Shown here: positions 1-10,400 of the stretch, piece by piece
How positions within the stretch are numbered: position 1 is the first letter of the stretch
Layout: each line of letters opens with the position of its first letter
DNA from: Meandrina meandrites
Taxonomy: Eukaryota > Cnidaria > Anthozoa > Scleractinia > Meandrinidae
DNA: 64,000 nucleotides
NCBI GenBank assembly: GCA_963693305.1
Contig: OY855905.1
Coordinates: 5,177,201 to 5,241,200, forward strand
Direction of reading: 5' to 3'
Position numbers and translations under genes: made by a program
The notes under the pieces: model-generated
Databases searched by the model: none
What the model was told of the DNA's origin: nothing
The model's input: the letters and a program-made list of their open reading frames with translations, nothing else

Positions 1-288
1 ATCTCACGAGTCAGACGAGTGAGATATTGTTTTTGCCATGAGAACATAAAATTCATATCTTAGCCAACGTGCAATTTTATTTTTATTATATAGACAAACA
101 CTAGAGAAGCGAGTTGAAAGCACAACCTTTAATACGTAAACTCTTGCAACTCGGTGGCTGGAATTTCTTAAATATCTCACCCTTGGTCCACTTTGCAAGA
201 AACAGTCCTTGAATTGTTTCAAGTCGTGAAGTTTCCTTCTTCATGTTTGTATGTTCCTGCACCTTAGTGAACAATTTTATGTCAGCTT
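1..288. other. Non-coding flank left of the retrotransposon
   Basis: I see no gene or splice-bounded exon here. The stretch ends in AGCTT (284-288), which is the left target-site duplication of the Gypsy element. Confidence 0.5.
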
Positions 289-393
289 TGTTTCATCAAC
301 AGCCATTTTGGAGCACAAAACAACAACTTTAATTAATGCTAATTTATGCATACATGATGGCCTGGGGCGAGGCGCATAATAAATCTCGTAACA
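289..393 (-). repeat. 3' LTR of the Gypsy element (105 bp)
   Basis: Starts TGTTTCATCAACA and ends CTCGTAACA on the plus strand. It matches the LTR at 5258-5363 except for one missing base after the first 13 nt. An LTR this short is unusual for Ty3/Gypsy. Confidence 0.93.
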
Positions 394-402
394 TCTCCCC
401 TC
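394..402 (-). other. Polypurine tract of the Gypsy element
   Basis: On the minus strand this reads GAGGGGAGA directly before the 3' LTR, the position where plus-strand synthesis is primed. Confidence 0.8.
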
Positions 403-1083
403 GCAACAAAACGACAAGTTAATAATAATTAGCAACAAGTTCAATGTCCATTTGAGAAAGTACTTCAGTCTAAAACTCGTAACAACAACGTCAGGAACAT
501 TCATGAAGAGTAATGTCCATATCAGAAATGTCCATAAATCAAAAGTTCTTAAAGGGACACTGTCACGGGGATTTTAATGCTCTTTGGGAAAAAGTACAAA
601 AATTGGCAAAAAGGTCTTCTAGTAGATGAAATACACCTAGTACATCAAGATGGAGATATACAGTAAATTGTTGTTGAATGAAGAAGGGAACCATAACAAT
701 TGTTAGGTGTTTTTCCAGTCCACAGGGACAAATCTTGAAAAAGTCAGCCTGACTTTTTCAAGTTGAGATCTAAAGTTCCTGATGGCATCACAATAATATC
801 ACTTGTTTATCACTTCAGTAGACTTTCATGGTGATTTTTAACAAAATTGGACCACTATTCATAGTTTCCATATGTCTTTAGGCTCTTGAGTTTTTGAAGT
901 GAAACTGGTGACAGTGCCCCTTTAATATAGTCTCTGGAACTAGGATGATCAATGTCCATAGCTCGAATGTCCAAGATCGCACAGTTCTTAACAAACAAAG
1001 TCTCTGTAACGTTCCGGTAGTCTAACCGTCCGAGTTCTGGTCTGTCGCAGTGGCTCCACTACATCGGGTTCATCCAGGACTGA
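403..1083. other. 3' non-coding region of the Gypsy element, hosting a MITE
   Basis: About 680 bp between the end of pol and the PPT without a reading frame. It contains several copies of AATGTCCAT and the nested TTAA-bounded element at 549-925. Confidence 0.7.
549..925. mobile_element. TTAA-bounded MITE nested in the Gypsy 3' region
   Basis: The ends form an inverted repeat: the left end starts TTAAAGGGACACTGTCAC and the right end on the opposite strand reads TTAAAGGGGCACTGTCAC. TTAA at both borders is the target of piggyBac-type transposases, so this 377-bp non-coding element is probably a piggyBac-like MITE. Family assignment is inferred from the TTAA only. Confidence 0.75.
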
Positions 1084-4000
1084 TCAACCAGGTTCTTTAG
1101 GGGTTGGAGGTAATGGAGGGGCTCTCAGTCCCATTTCTGGTTCCGGTGTATCTGGAGTGCTCAGTTTCACTGTATCAGGCTCTTCCTGGACTGGTTCCAG
1201 AGTGGTTCTTAGAAACTTCCTGTTCCGTCTGTATTCACGCCCACTAACATCAACAATGTAGGATCGTGGAGCAACTTGTTGCACACATGTACCCAGTTGC
1301 CATTTGTTCTCTCTCTGTGGTGGTGATGGTTTTACTCGCACAGACTGCCCAATTTTCAACTCTGGCAGCTCCTTTGAGCCTCTGTAGTAGTAGTGCTTTG
1401 CTTTCTGACGCCGCACTTTGATCTTTTCTGCTACTCCTTCTGCAACTTGTGGTCGCAGAAGTCGGTTTGCGGGTGGCAGAAGGGTGCGTGTGCGACGAGA
1501 CATCAAGCGTTGCGCCGGGCTGCTACCCATGTTCTCTGTTGGGGTGTTTCGCCAATCCAGGATTGCTTTCCAGACATCTTCTCCGCTTCTCGTAGCTTTC
1601 TTTATTATCTTCTTGGCAATTTTGACGGCTGATTCTACCTTGCCATTTGACTGACTATGATACGGCGAGGTTGTAATGTGTTCAAACTCCCAGTCGCGGG
1701 CAAAGTTTGTGAATTGTTCACTCGCAAACTGTCCACCGTTGTCGCTTATTACAGCTTCTGGTACTCGATACCGGCTGAAGAGTGCTTTGCTCCGTTCTAT
1801 GACTGTCTCTGATGTCATGTTTGGCAAAGTGTCAACCTCCCAGAGATCGGAGTAGAAATCAACTGTGATGAGGTAGTCTTCACCATCCAGGGTGAAAATG
1901 TCCATCGCTACACGGCTCCATGGGCATTCTGGGATCTCGTGAGTCATCAGAGGTTCCTTACACTGTGACTGTTGGTACTCATTACATGCACTGCACTGTC
2001 CGACCATGTCCCGTACTTCATTGCTCATGTTTGGCCAGTAAAGGACATCTCGGGCCTTACGCAAGCATGCTTCGGCTCCCAAGTGGCTTGAATGTATGCG
2101 GACCAACATCTCTGGACGCATGGACTTGGGGATAACAATTCTTGATCCCTTGAGCAGAACTCCATTTTGGGCTGTCAGCTCATCCCGGTATGCACAGTAT
2201 TCTCTAACGATCACTGGCACTTCCTCCTTGGTCTCTGGCCAGCCTGATAGGATGGTGGACTTCAAGACTTGCAGGGCTGTGTCTTGTACTGTCTGCTGCT
2301 GTATCTGCTTGAGCCTGCTGTCTGTGACTTTCAGGAAGTCCGTTTGGTTGATGCTTTCAATCTCCTCCTCAAATTCGGTCTGCCCACAGATGTTGAAGAT
2401 CTGGTCACCAGGTGTAGCGTCACTTGTCGGCATCTGTGGGAGAGCTGCCCTGGAGAGTGTATCGGCTAAATACATTTCTTTGCCTCTTTTGTAAGTCACA
2501 TTCAAATTGTATTTCTGCAAGTGCAGCAACATGCGTTGTAGTCGTCGGGGTGCAGTGAGCAGAGACTTCCTAAAGATGATTTCCAGTGGCTTATGATCTG
2601 TTCTGACATTAACACTCGCTCTGCCATGAATGTACTGGTCGAAACGCTCACATGAGAATACTATGGCCAAGCATTCCTTTTCTATCTGGGCATAGCGGCG
2701 TTCTGTGCTTGACAACGACCTTGAGGCGATGGCCACCGGCTGTCCATTCTGGAGCAGTGCTGCCCCGAGTCCAACTTCACTGGCGTCACATTGTATGGTC
2801 ACCTCTTCTTTGACATCGTAGTACCGGAGTATAGGCTGGGCCGTCACTAACTTCTTGATGTTTTCCATGGCTTCATTATGCTGTGATTGCCAACACCACA
2901 CACTGTCTTTGTCGGTAAGACGGCGAAGTGGCTCACTTACGCCTGAAATGTGAGGCAGAAACTTGGATAAATAATTGACGAAGCCGAGGAAACGCTATAC
3001 GGCTTTTATTCCATCCGGGTTTGGCATGTCGGTAACCGCTTGTACTTTCTGAGGATCAGGGCGAAGGCCATCGGAGGTGAGCAAGTGTCCCATATAGGGC
3101 ACCTCAGTCAAGCGCAGTTTCAGTTTCTGCTTGTTTAGCTTCAGGTTACACAGTCGAGCTCTTTCCAGCAAACCAATTAAGTTGCGGTCGTGATCTAGGT
3201 CTGCTTGCTCTTTGGTATCTCCTGATCCATAGACCAGAATATCATCAGCAATCACTTCCACTCCAGGCAGACCTTCCAGTACCTCGTGCTGCCGCCTCTG
3301 GAACTCTTCGGGTGCTGTAGATATGCCAAACGGCATTCGCAGCCAGCGGAATCGGCCAAAGGGGGTCCAGAAGGTTGTAGGGTAGCTGCTTTCTTCTTGG
3401 AGCTTCACTTGCCAGAAGCCATCCTTTGCGTCTAAGACTGAAAACACCTTGGCATTTGATAGGCGTGGCAGCACCTCGATAGTGGGCATAGGGTAGTGAG
3501 AGCGCTTGAGGGCCTGGTTGAGGTCCTTGGGATCAATACATATCCGCAATTTGCCTGAAGGTTTTCGAATTGCCACCATGCTGCTGATCCAATCAGAGGG
3601 TTTGGTAACTTTAGCCAGCACCTGCTTCTGCTCTAGTTCTTCAATCTTCTTTTTCAATTCTGACTTCAGGGGCACAGCTACTCTGCGAGGTTGGTGCTGC
3701 ACTGGTTTGATGCTCTTGTCGATCTCGATGCAGTATTCACCTGGTAGACATCCTAATCCTGAGAACACATCACCATAGTTTGCTACTATGTACTCGAGAG
3801 TTAGAGGGCTTGTTGGTACTCGTGCTTCAACTGGGTTTCTTTGCGGCCCCGCGTCCTCAACAGCGTGAACTCTCTCATCCAGATTAACTGTTAACAGACC
3901 GAGTTCCTCACATGTTGTTGCAGACAGCAAGGGCTTCTGATCAATATCAACCACTTGGAAGTCTAGCAGTTGCTCTTTTCCCTGTCGACTGCAATGTAAA

Positions 4001-5097
4001 GTACATGTTCCTTTTGGTACTATAACTGACCCATCGTACAAACGTAGATTGGCATTTGATTTCTGCAGCTTAGGGTCTCCATCTTGAGTAATCCTGCAGT
4101 AATCAGCATAGCTAATGAGGTTGCATGTAGAGCCACAGTCCATCTGGCACGGTATGTCACATGGAGTCTTTCCATTGACACTCAAAGAACGTGTTGCAAA
4201 CCACTTTTCGCCTGAAGCTTTAACCGAGCCCACGGTGTGTTCCATGTTGTAAAGTGACTCATCTGATGATGAATCTGACTCATCTGAAGGCGCATCAAGC
4301 ATGTTTACATTGTTGGGCTTCTTGGGTTGTTTGCAGACTTTGGCGAAGTGATGCATCTTCTTGCAGTTTGTACAAGTTACACCATATGCTGGGCAGTGCT
4401 TTCCCTGTTTTGGATGTTTTCCACCACAATATGTACAAGCGTGGGGCGTTTCTTTTCTCGCGTTTTCTGACCCATGATGCTTTGGGGGCGTGCCTTTCGG
4501 TTTCTTTCCTTTCTTGTCGTTCTTGACAAATTTTACTTCCGATACCTTATCGTTGTTCAGATTTCGTAGCTGTAAACTCGTGATTTCGCTGTTTCTACAC
4601 ATGTCGGTCGCCTTTTGTAGGGTTAGCTTGGGTTCTCGAAGCATTCTGGCCCGTGCACTCGCGTCTATGGTACCTAACACCAACCGATCTCGAATCAAGT
4701 CATTCTCGAGAGTACCAAACTCGCATGTTGATGCCAACTGCCGAAGTTTTGTGATGTACTGTGCGAATGTTTCACCTTGGCTCTGTTCACAAGTGTTGAA
4801 CTTGTAGCTCTCGTAAATGACATTTCGGGTTGGTTCGAAATGCGCCTGTAGAGCTTGCAAAATTGGGTCGATCTTTTTCCTGTCACCATCCGCCATTTCG
4901 ATGTGTTTAAATACTCGGAAACACTCTTTGCCCATGACGGATAACAGCGTAGCGACTCGGATTGCTTCATCTTTTTTATCCAGACCGACAGCAATCTCGT
5001 AATTCTCAAACTGGGATTGGAAAAACGACCAATTGTGCGCGAGGTCCCCATTCATGTCCATCGGTGCTGGAGTCGGGAAGTTGCTCGCGGCCATCAT
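1084..5097 (-). pseudogene. gag-pol: Gypsy gag-pol polyprotein, interrupted by one in-frame TAG
   Basis: A single minus-strand frame covers gag and pol. The gag part includes a Cys/His-rich nucleic-acid-binding region (CTYCGGKH, then CTNCKKMHHFAKVC). The protease has MDCGSTC where most families have D-T/S-G-A. The RT shows the catalytic ADDILVYG motif. RNase H follows, with TDHKPLE. The integrase has an HHCC zinc region (HSSHLG..CSACNEY), then D in VAMDIF, D in ISDNGGQF and E in NGKVESA. At 2995-2997 a TAG stop lies between RT and RNase H. The same frame continues on both sides without a shift, so a point mutation is the simplest cause. No chromodomain is obvious. Frame, motif order and the flanking LTRs make the family call secure. 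Confidence 0.93.
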
Positions 5098-5242
5098 ATA
5101 ATCCTTTCGAATCCTCGATTCACAGAACCATCCAGGCTTTGTAGCTTTCTTTACTGTATACTGGATGTTCAGGGATGTGTTTTCCGGCGTGTGGGTCGGT
5201 CTCGAAACTCGCGGAGGCTTTCTTACTCAACGAGAGACGTAC

Positions 5243-5257
5243 GCACTTCTGACACCA
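5243..5257 (-). other. Primer binding site, tRNA-Leu type
   Basis: On the minus strand TGGTGTCAGAAGTGC directly follows the 5' LTR. It is complementary to a 3' tRNA end of the form ...CACTTCTGACACCA, which I associate with metazoan tRNA-Leu. Confidence 0.75.
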
Positions 5258-5363
5258 TGTTTCATCAACACGCCATTTTGGAGCACAAAACAACAACTTT
5301 AATTAATGCTAATTTATGCATACATGATGGCCTGGGGCGAGGCGCATAATAAATCTCGTAACA
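5258..5363 (-). repeat. 5' LTR of the Gypsy element (106 bp)
   Basis: TG...CA repeat nearly identical to 289-393 and flanked on the right by the target duplication AGCTT. Confidence 0.93.
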
Positions 5364-7352
5364 AGCTTTAGTGAACTTAATTTTTCTATCGATCGTCATC
5401 TTTCAACCGGCGTTTGACAACATTTGGCAGCAGTACAATGGCGCTAAAAGATGTCATTGATATCCTCACTAGTGAGGATATGGAAAATACGCCACTACGG
5501 TTCTGCATGTAATTTCGTATAAATTTTATTAGTGGTCTATTTTCCAGTAAGACTCTCGCATCTATGTAATAATAAAGTGTACTTCTGTTAAAAGCCTCAT
5601 GCGTGTCGCGTGCGCGCTCCACTGAGCCCAAATGAACGCAAATACAGCGTACCACTAACGGTTTCCTTGCAGCTGAAGAGAGGAATTGAAACCGCATTCC
5701 TGTTATCTGTTTTGACACCTCCACGGATCTGGAATCAGCTCAGAGTGAACCACCACAGAAAATCACCAAGCCCTCTCTACGTTACTGACTACCCGCTGCC
5801 TTCCGTTGGATGGAAAACGTAACCAATTGAAGTAACGAAACAGAGCGGCGAAATTTGCAGTGACGCAAAGCAAAGAACAATGAACCTCGAAACAATAAGA
5901 GTAGGAAAACAAGAACTCTAAAACAAAGAAAAATGTCACAGGTTTTTACACCCAGGTATGAAACCCGATCAGGGACGAATGTGAACTTTGATATAATATT
6001 TTATTCCATTTTTTAAGTAAAGTAAATACGGTACAATAACTTGCATTCGCGTTGTGAGCGACAGCTGTTGTAAACACGGTGCTTACCTGACTTGTTGCTC
6101 ATGTGTCAACTCCATGAAGGAAATTAGCTTTTTGTTAATAAAGTTCATCAGACGATTGTCAGGCGTCAAAGCGGCATTCATGTTTCTACTAAACGCCAAG
6201 AAGCCAAAAATATTCTACAAACTATAAGGATAACCAAATTAAAAAAACACTTTTCCAACTTGTTAACACCTGTACTTTGCTTTATTATTTGCTTTGAAGC
6301 CTGACAAAATGTCTTATTCCCACGATGAAATATACATGCTTTTCTGAATTTAAGTAATTGAATTATCACTCAATCAGCGAATGTTGCGAAGCAGTTAGAT
6401 GGTGGCAAAAACAAAAGAAGGTTTACCATCGCTCGCAAATATTAGGGTAGCCGCACACGTACTAAAAATCCCTGAAAAATAGCTAGGTATCGCCGTGTGT
6501 AAAGTCAGGACTTTGTACAAAACTCTTCCTATACTAGAGTTCTTCGTAACAATGAAACGGACTGGGATCTGACTACGATGCATGGCGAGCGAATCAAAGA
6601 CGTGTGCAGAAGAAAAACAAGATAAACAACAGAACACGAATTTTCGAAAACGTTAGAAATTGTTATTGTTATTAGAATTTTTCCTAACAAGCCTCCCTCC
6701 GCCCAAAAAAAGGACTAAAACCAAGCCTCAAAAGGTGACGAAAGTCAGTGGAAATGTCCGTACATTTTACATACCAACGACAGTCTTACACGGAGATCAA
6801 CATTATTTTATCTGCTGTCTACTGGATCTGGAACTCGCTTATAGGATAATTATCTGAAAGCTATTTATGAGTTTGGATCACGTATTCAAGAAGAAAAGAT
6901 AGCATTCTGTTCATCTACGTGGACGCTTTGGCTTTGGTGGCCACGCTGAAGGAAACGTACCCCGGGATACGTACGCGTGTTGATCTGCTGTCACGCAATC
7001 CCCAGTATACATTCACTTGGCTATCGTTTGAAATAAATGTGTTCTTCAGCGAAATCATAAATAATATGACAAGACGCAAAAGCTGTTGGTAATTCATACC
7101 TGTCAGTGACGCTTGCAAGGCGAAATTCGTATAGTACGATCGACAGCAGGAATTTCCAGACCCACTACCTTCACCGTAATAAACGATCAAATAAATTAAT
7201 TGAAGCACTTTGAATAGTCCTTGTGCGCCATGGGCTTATTCTTAGAATTTTATGGCATTTGGCACGCTTAATTTTTCTACAGATTGAAGTTATTTTGAAC
7301 ATAAAGTATTTAAATTGTCCAAATTGATTATCTAGTGGCTATTTCTTGAAAG
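5364..7352. other. Non-coding; upstream intron of the receptor gene
   Basis: No exon with convincing splice sites and family similarity was found. It includes a perfect 22-bp palindrome at 5460-5481, centred on ACTAGT, that resembles the core of a foldback repeat. Upstream exons of the receptor (signal peptide, LRRNT) are presumably left of the window. Confidence 0.5.
5460..5481. repeat. Perfect 22-bp palindrome
   Basis: TATCCTCACT joined to AGTGAGGATA, extended by one A/T pair. It has no spacer, so it could form a cruciform or mark the centre of a foldback element. Confidence 0.7.
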
Positions 7353-7424
7353 GTATTTGTCCAATAATCAGTTAACGGACTTGCCATCTGGAATTTTCAT
7401 CAGAAATACTGGACTGTCCCATCT
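7353..7424 (+). CDS. Receptor gene 1, LRR exon 1 (72 nt)
   Basis: Acceptor ..TTGAAAG, donor GTAAGTAAC. Encodes one LRR with the core SNNQLTDLPSGIF. Phase 2 at both ends, so it can be added or skipped without a frame change. Confidence 0.88.
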
Positions 7425-10400
7425 GTAAGTAACGAGCATGTTAAGAAGGCAGCCACCAACATCAAATCACTCGTTTGACGTCTAATAGTACCCCTCGATT
7501 ATTTTCTTCTACTTATTTTTAGATACTTGAGACTTCAATTTAATAAAACATATTATACACATAAGCTTACATTTTATTGTTATTTTATCTGTAGGCTTCT
7601 AGACCAAAACACATTCCAAAACTTCTCTGAAAGTATTTTCGAGCAAAATACACAGCTTATCTGGTTGTAAGTGAGACCTCTTTTAATGCTGAAAACTAAA
7701 AACGAAATTCTATCTTGCTTTTGCTACTTCTATAACAACAACTATGCTGTAACAAAAAAACACTTTGACTGTGACTGACACTGTGCTGGCTAACTCTGAC
7801 GGACTCGGACTGACGCTGACTGTGACTAGCTGCGGCTGCGACTGCGACTGCGACTGCGACTGCGACTGCGACTGCGACTGCGACTGCGACTGCGACTGCG
7901 ACTGCGACTGCGACTGCGACTGCGACTGCGACTGCGACTGCGACTGCGACTGCGACTGCTACTATGTATGTGACTTACAGTAACTGTCGCTGCGTCTGCT
8001 ATGGCAATGACTGTCACTTTGACAGCAAATGTGACTATGACTGTGAGTGTGACTGTGACTGTGACTGTTACTGTGACTGTGACTGTGACTGTGACTGTGA
8101 CTGTGACTGTGACTGTGACTGTGACTGTGACTGTGACTGTGACTGTGACTGAGACTGAGACTGTGACTGTGACTGTGACTGTGACTGTGACTGTGACTGT
8201 GACTGTGACTGTGACTGTGACTGTGACTGTGACTGTGACTGCGACTGCGACTGCGACTGCGACTGTGACTGTGACTGTGACTGCGACTATGACTTTTACT
8301 TTAACCATAACTTATAAATTATTACCACTGCGACTACTAATGCTGCTACTGCTGTTTCTGTTTCTGCTTCAGCTTCAGCTACTTATACCACAGTCTACTA
8401 TGAATATAGTGATCTACTCTTAATATAATTATATTTGTAGGTGTTTGAACCATAACCAATTGAAATATTTGCCTCAAAATATTTTCAAGAAAAATACGAA
8501 ACTTAAGTGGCTGTAAGTACGATCGTTTTGAATGATGATGAAACTATTCTATGTTTGTTATTGTGGATTGAAGTATGCTTAATGGTGTTTGAACCTAGAT
8601 CGGAGACTAACTACATTGAGAAGTTTTTTTACGAGAAATGAGTTAATTTGAAATGCTGGGACATTATGTGCGCTCTAACACGGTTGTGGCTGCTTGGTTT
8701 TACTTTGTAATACTGCCAAAAATGTTGTGAGAATGTGATTAACAGATTTTATCGAAGTGAATTAAAACACAGATGTAGTTTTGTCGTGTACTGTTTGACT
8801 GCGGCGGAGAGAGGTTCGATCAGCTTAATACTTCGTGTTATACATTACATAAGGTTTGTGATTGAGTTCAAAGGAGTAAGAAACAATTTACTAGAAATTT
8901 AGGTAATTCACAATGATATTAGTATATACTTTGGTGATGTGATTGTTGTAATACAGTTTTTCTATTTTTTGTCTCGTGTTACGTGAGGTACGTGACGGAA
9001 CACGAGAATATGGTGTGGGTAGCTTTGGCGCAGGGTAGTACCTCGTGTAAGACCTCACGTAAGGTAGCAAAGTGATAAGGTCACGAAGTAACAAAATAAA
9101 TACTATTTATTGTAAATTGGCGGGACAATATATGTGTTCTTTCTCCAACAAATGTTAATAACAATTGATTCTAAACAATGTTTGTGGGTATTTTTTAAAC
9201 GCTGGGGACATCATTTGTTCTCTTTACACGATCAAGGCTCCTTAGTTTTCCTTTGTAAGACCGGCAAAAAAAATGCAATCAACAGATTTTATCGATGCGA
9301 ATAAAAAAGCAAATGTCAATCTAGTTGTCTCCTGTTACGTTTGTGATTGTAAGCGCTAGAGGGTTTCTATCTTACATTCTGAACGAGAAGAACTAAACGA
9401 AATATTAAAGTGATAAAACAGCAAATGAAAAGGGTATGGAGATAATAGTCCTTTTTCTGAACACATGGAATCAAGAACAAGATTGTCCGAAGATTGATCG
9501 CAGAACTGAGTACATCGAGTTATGAATGTCCCGAAGCAATTAGAAAGCAACTATTATCAAGCGACAATTTGTTTGTACATAAATTGAGTTCTAAAGAGGA
9601 ATAATGTACTGGGGGTGAAGAGTTTTCTTTAGGACACATGGAATGTTCTTTTTCATAATCCATCGCAGCGTTTCAGGCTAATTAAAATCTTTGGAAGAGC
9701 GGCAAGTATATCTTCTTTTTGAATCACACTACAATATATATAACGCAACTGTTATAGAGCGACAAGAACAGTTTTAATTTTACTTTTTAGTGAATGAATG
9801 AAATACTAATGGGGATTAATGTATTTGAGGTGAAAAGTATAAATGTTTCTTTAAATTAGGTAAGGCAAAGTCTGTATACGAACCTAGTGGCCCATCAGGC
9901 CGGAGCTTATCCCGGTTTCCGTAGCATGAAGCGACTAGGAGTATCTCTACTTCCCCATGGATGGGATGCTAGTCCATCGCTAGGTTACCCCCAGCAGCAA
10001 ATGTCGCCGGTACCCATTTATACACCTGGGTGGAGAGAGGCACTATGAGAGTAAACTATCTTGCCCAAGAACACAACGCAGTGCCCCGGCCAGGGCTCGA
10101 ACCCGGACCGTCCGATCCGGAGTCCAACGCACTAACCATTGGGCCACTGCGCCTCCCACTTTTTTTCTTTAAATTAGATGTACGCTTTTCAATTTTCGAT
10201 AACCTGACACCGAGTATAATGCAACCAGCAAGGTCGCCAGCCGGCAAGCAATAAAGAATAAGAAGACACAGAAAGCTTTAAATTTTTAAATAACACCAGA
10301 CATGGAGCCCGACGGGCCTTTGATATTGAAATTATACAGTGAACTTGAAGCAATTATAATAACCAAATGTAAATCAATGACGTTTTAAATTATGCTCATT

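Larger units (their letters stand above)
289..5363 (-). mobile_element. Ty3/Gypsy LTR retrotransposon, nearly intact, short LTRs
   Basis: This is a complete LTR retrotransposon read on the minus strand. Two TG...CA repeats of 105 and 106 bp (289-393 and 5258-5363) flank a gag-pol frame. The 5-bp sequence AGCTT lies just outside both ends (284-288 and 5364-5368), as expected for a target-site duplication. A primer binding site and a polypurine tract sit next to the correct LTRs. The LTRs differ by one base insertion, so the insertion is young. The order gag, protease, RT, RNase H, integrase is that of Ty3/Gypsy (Metaviridae-type) elements. One in-frame TAG and a nested MITE mean that this copy is probably not autonomous. 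Confidence 0.95.
7667..8440. other. Intron with two hexanucleotide arrays
   Basis: Mostly microsatellite sequence (entries at 7830 and 8030). The long open frames on both strands here (VTVT.., CDCD.., SRSR..) are products of the repeats, not genes. Confidence 0.8.

Noticed and set aside
7765..8423. Long open frames with VTVTVT, CDCDCD and SRSRSR on both strands
   Set aside because: They are read-through of hexanucleotide microsatellites that lack stops in several frames; there is no other coding evidence.
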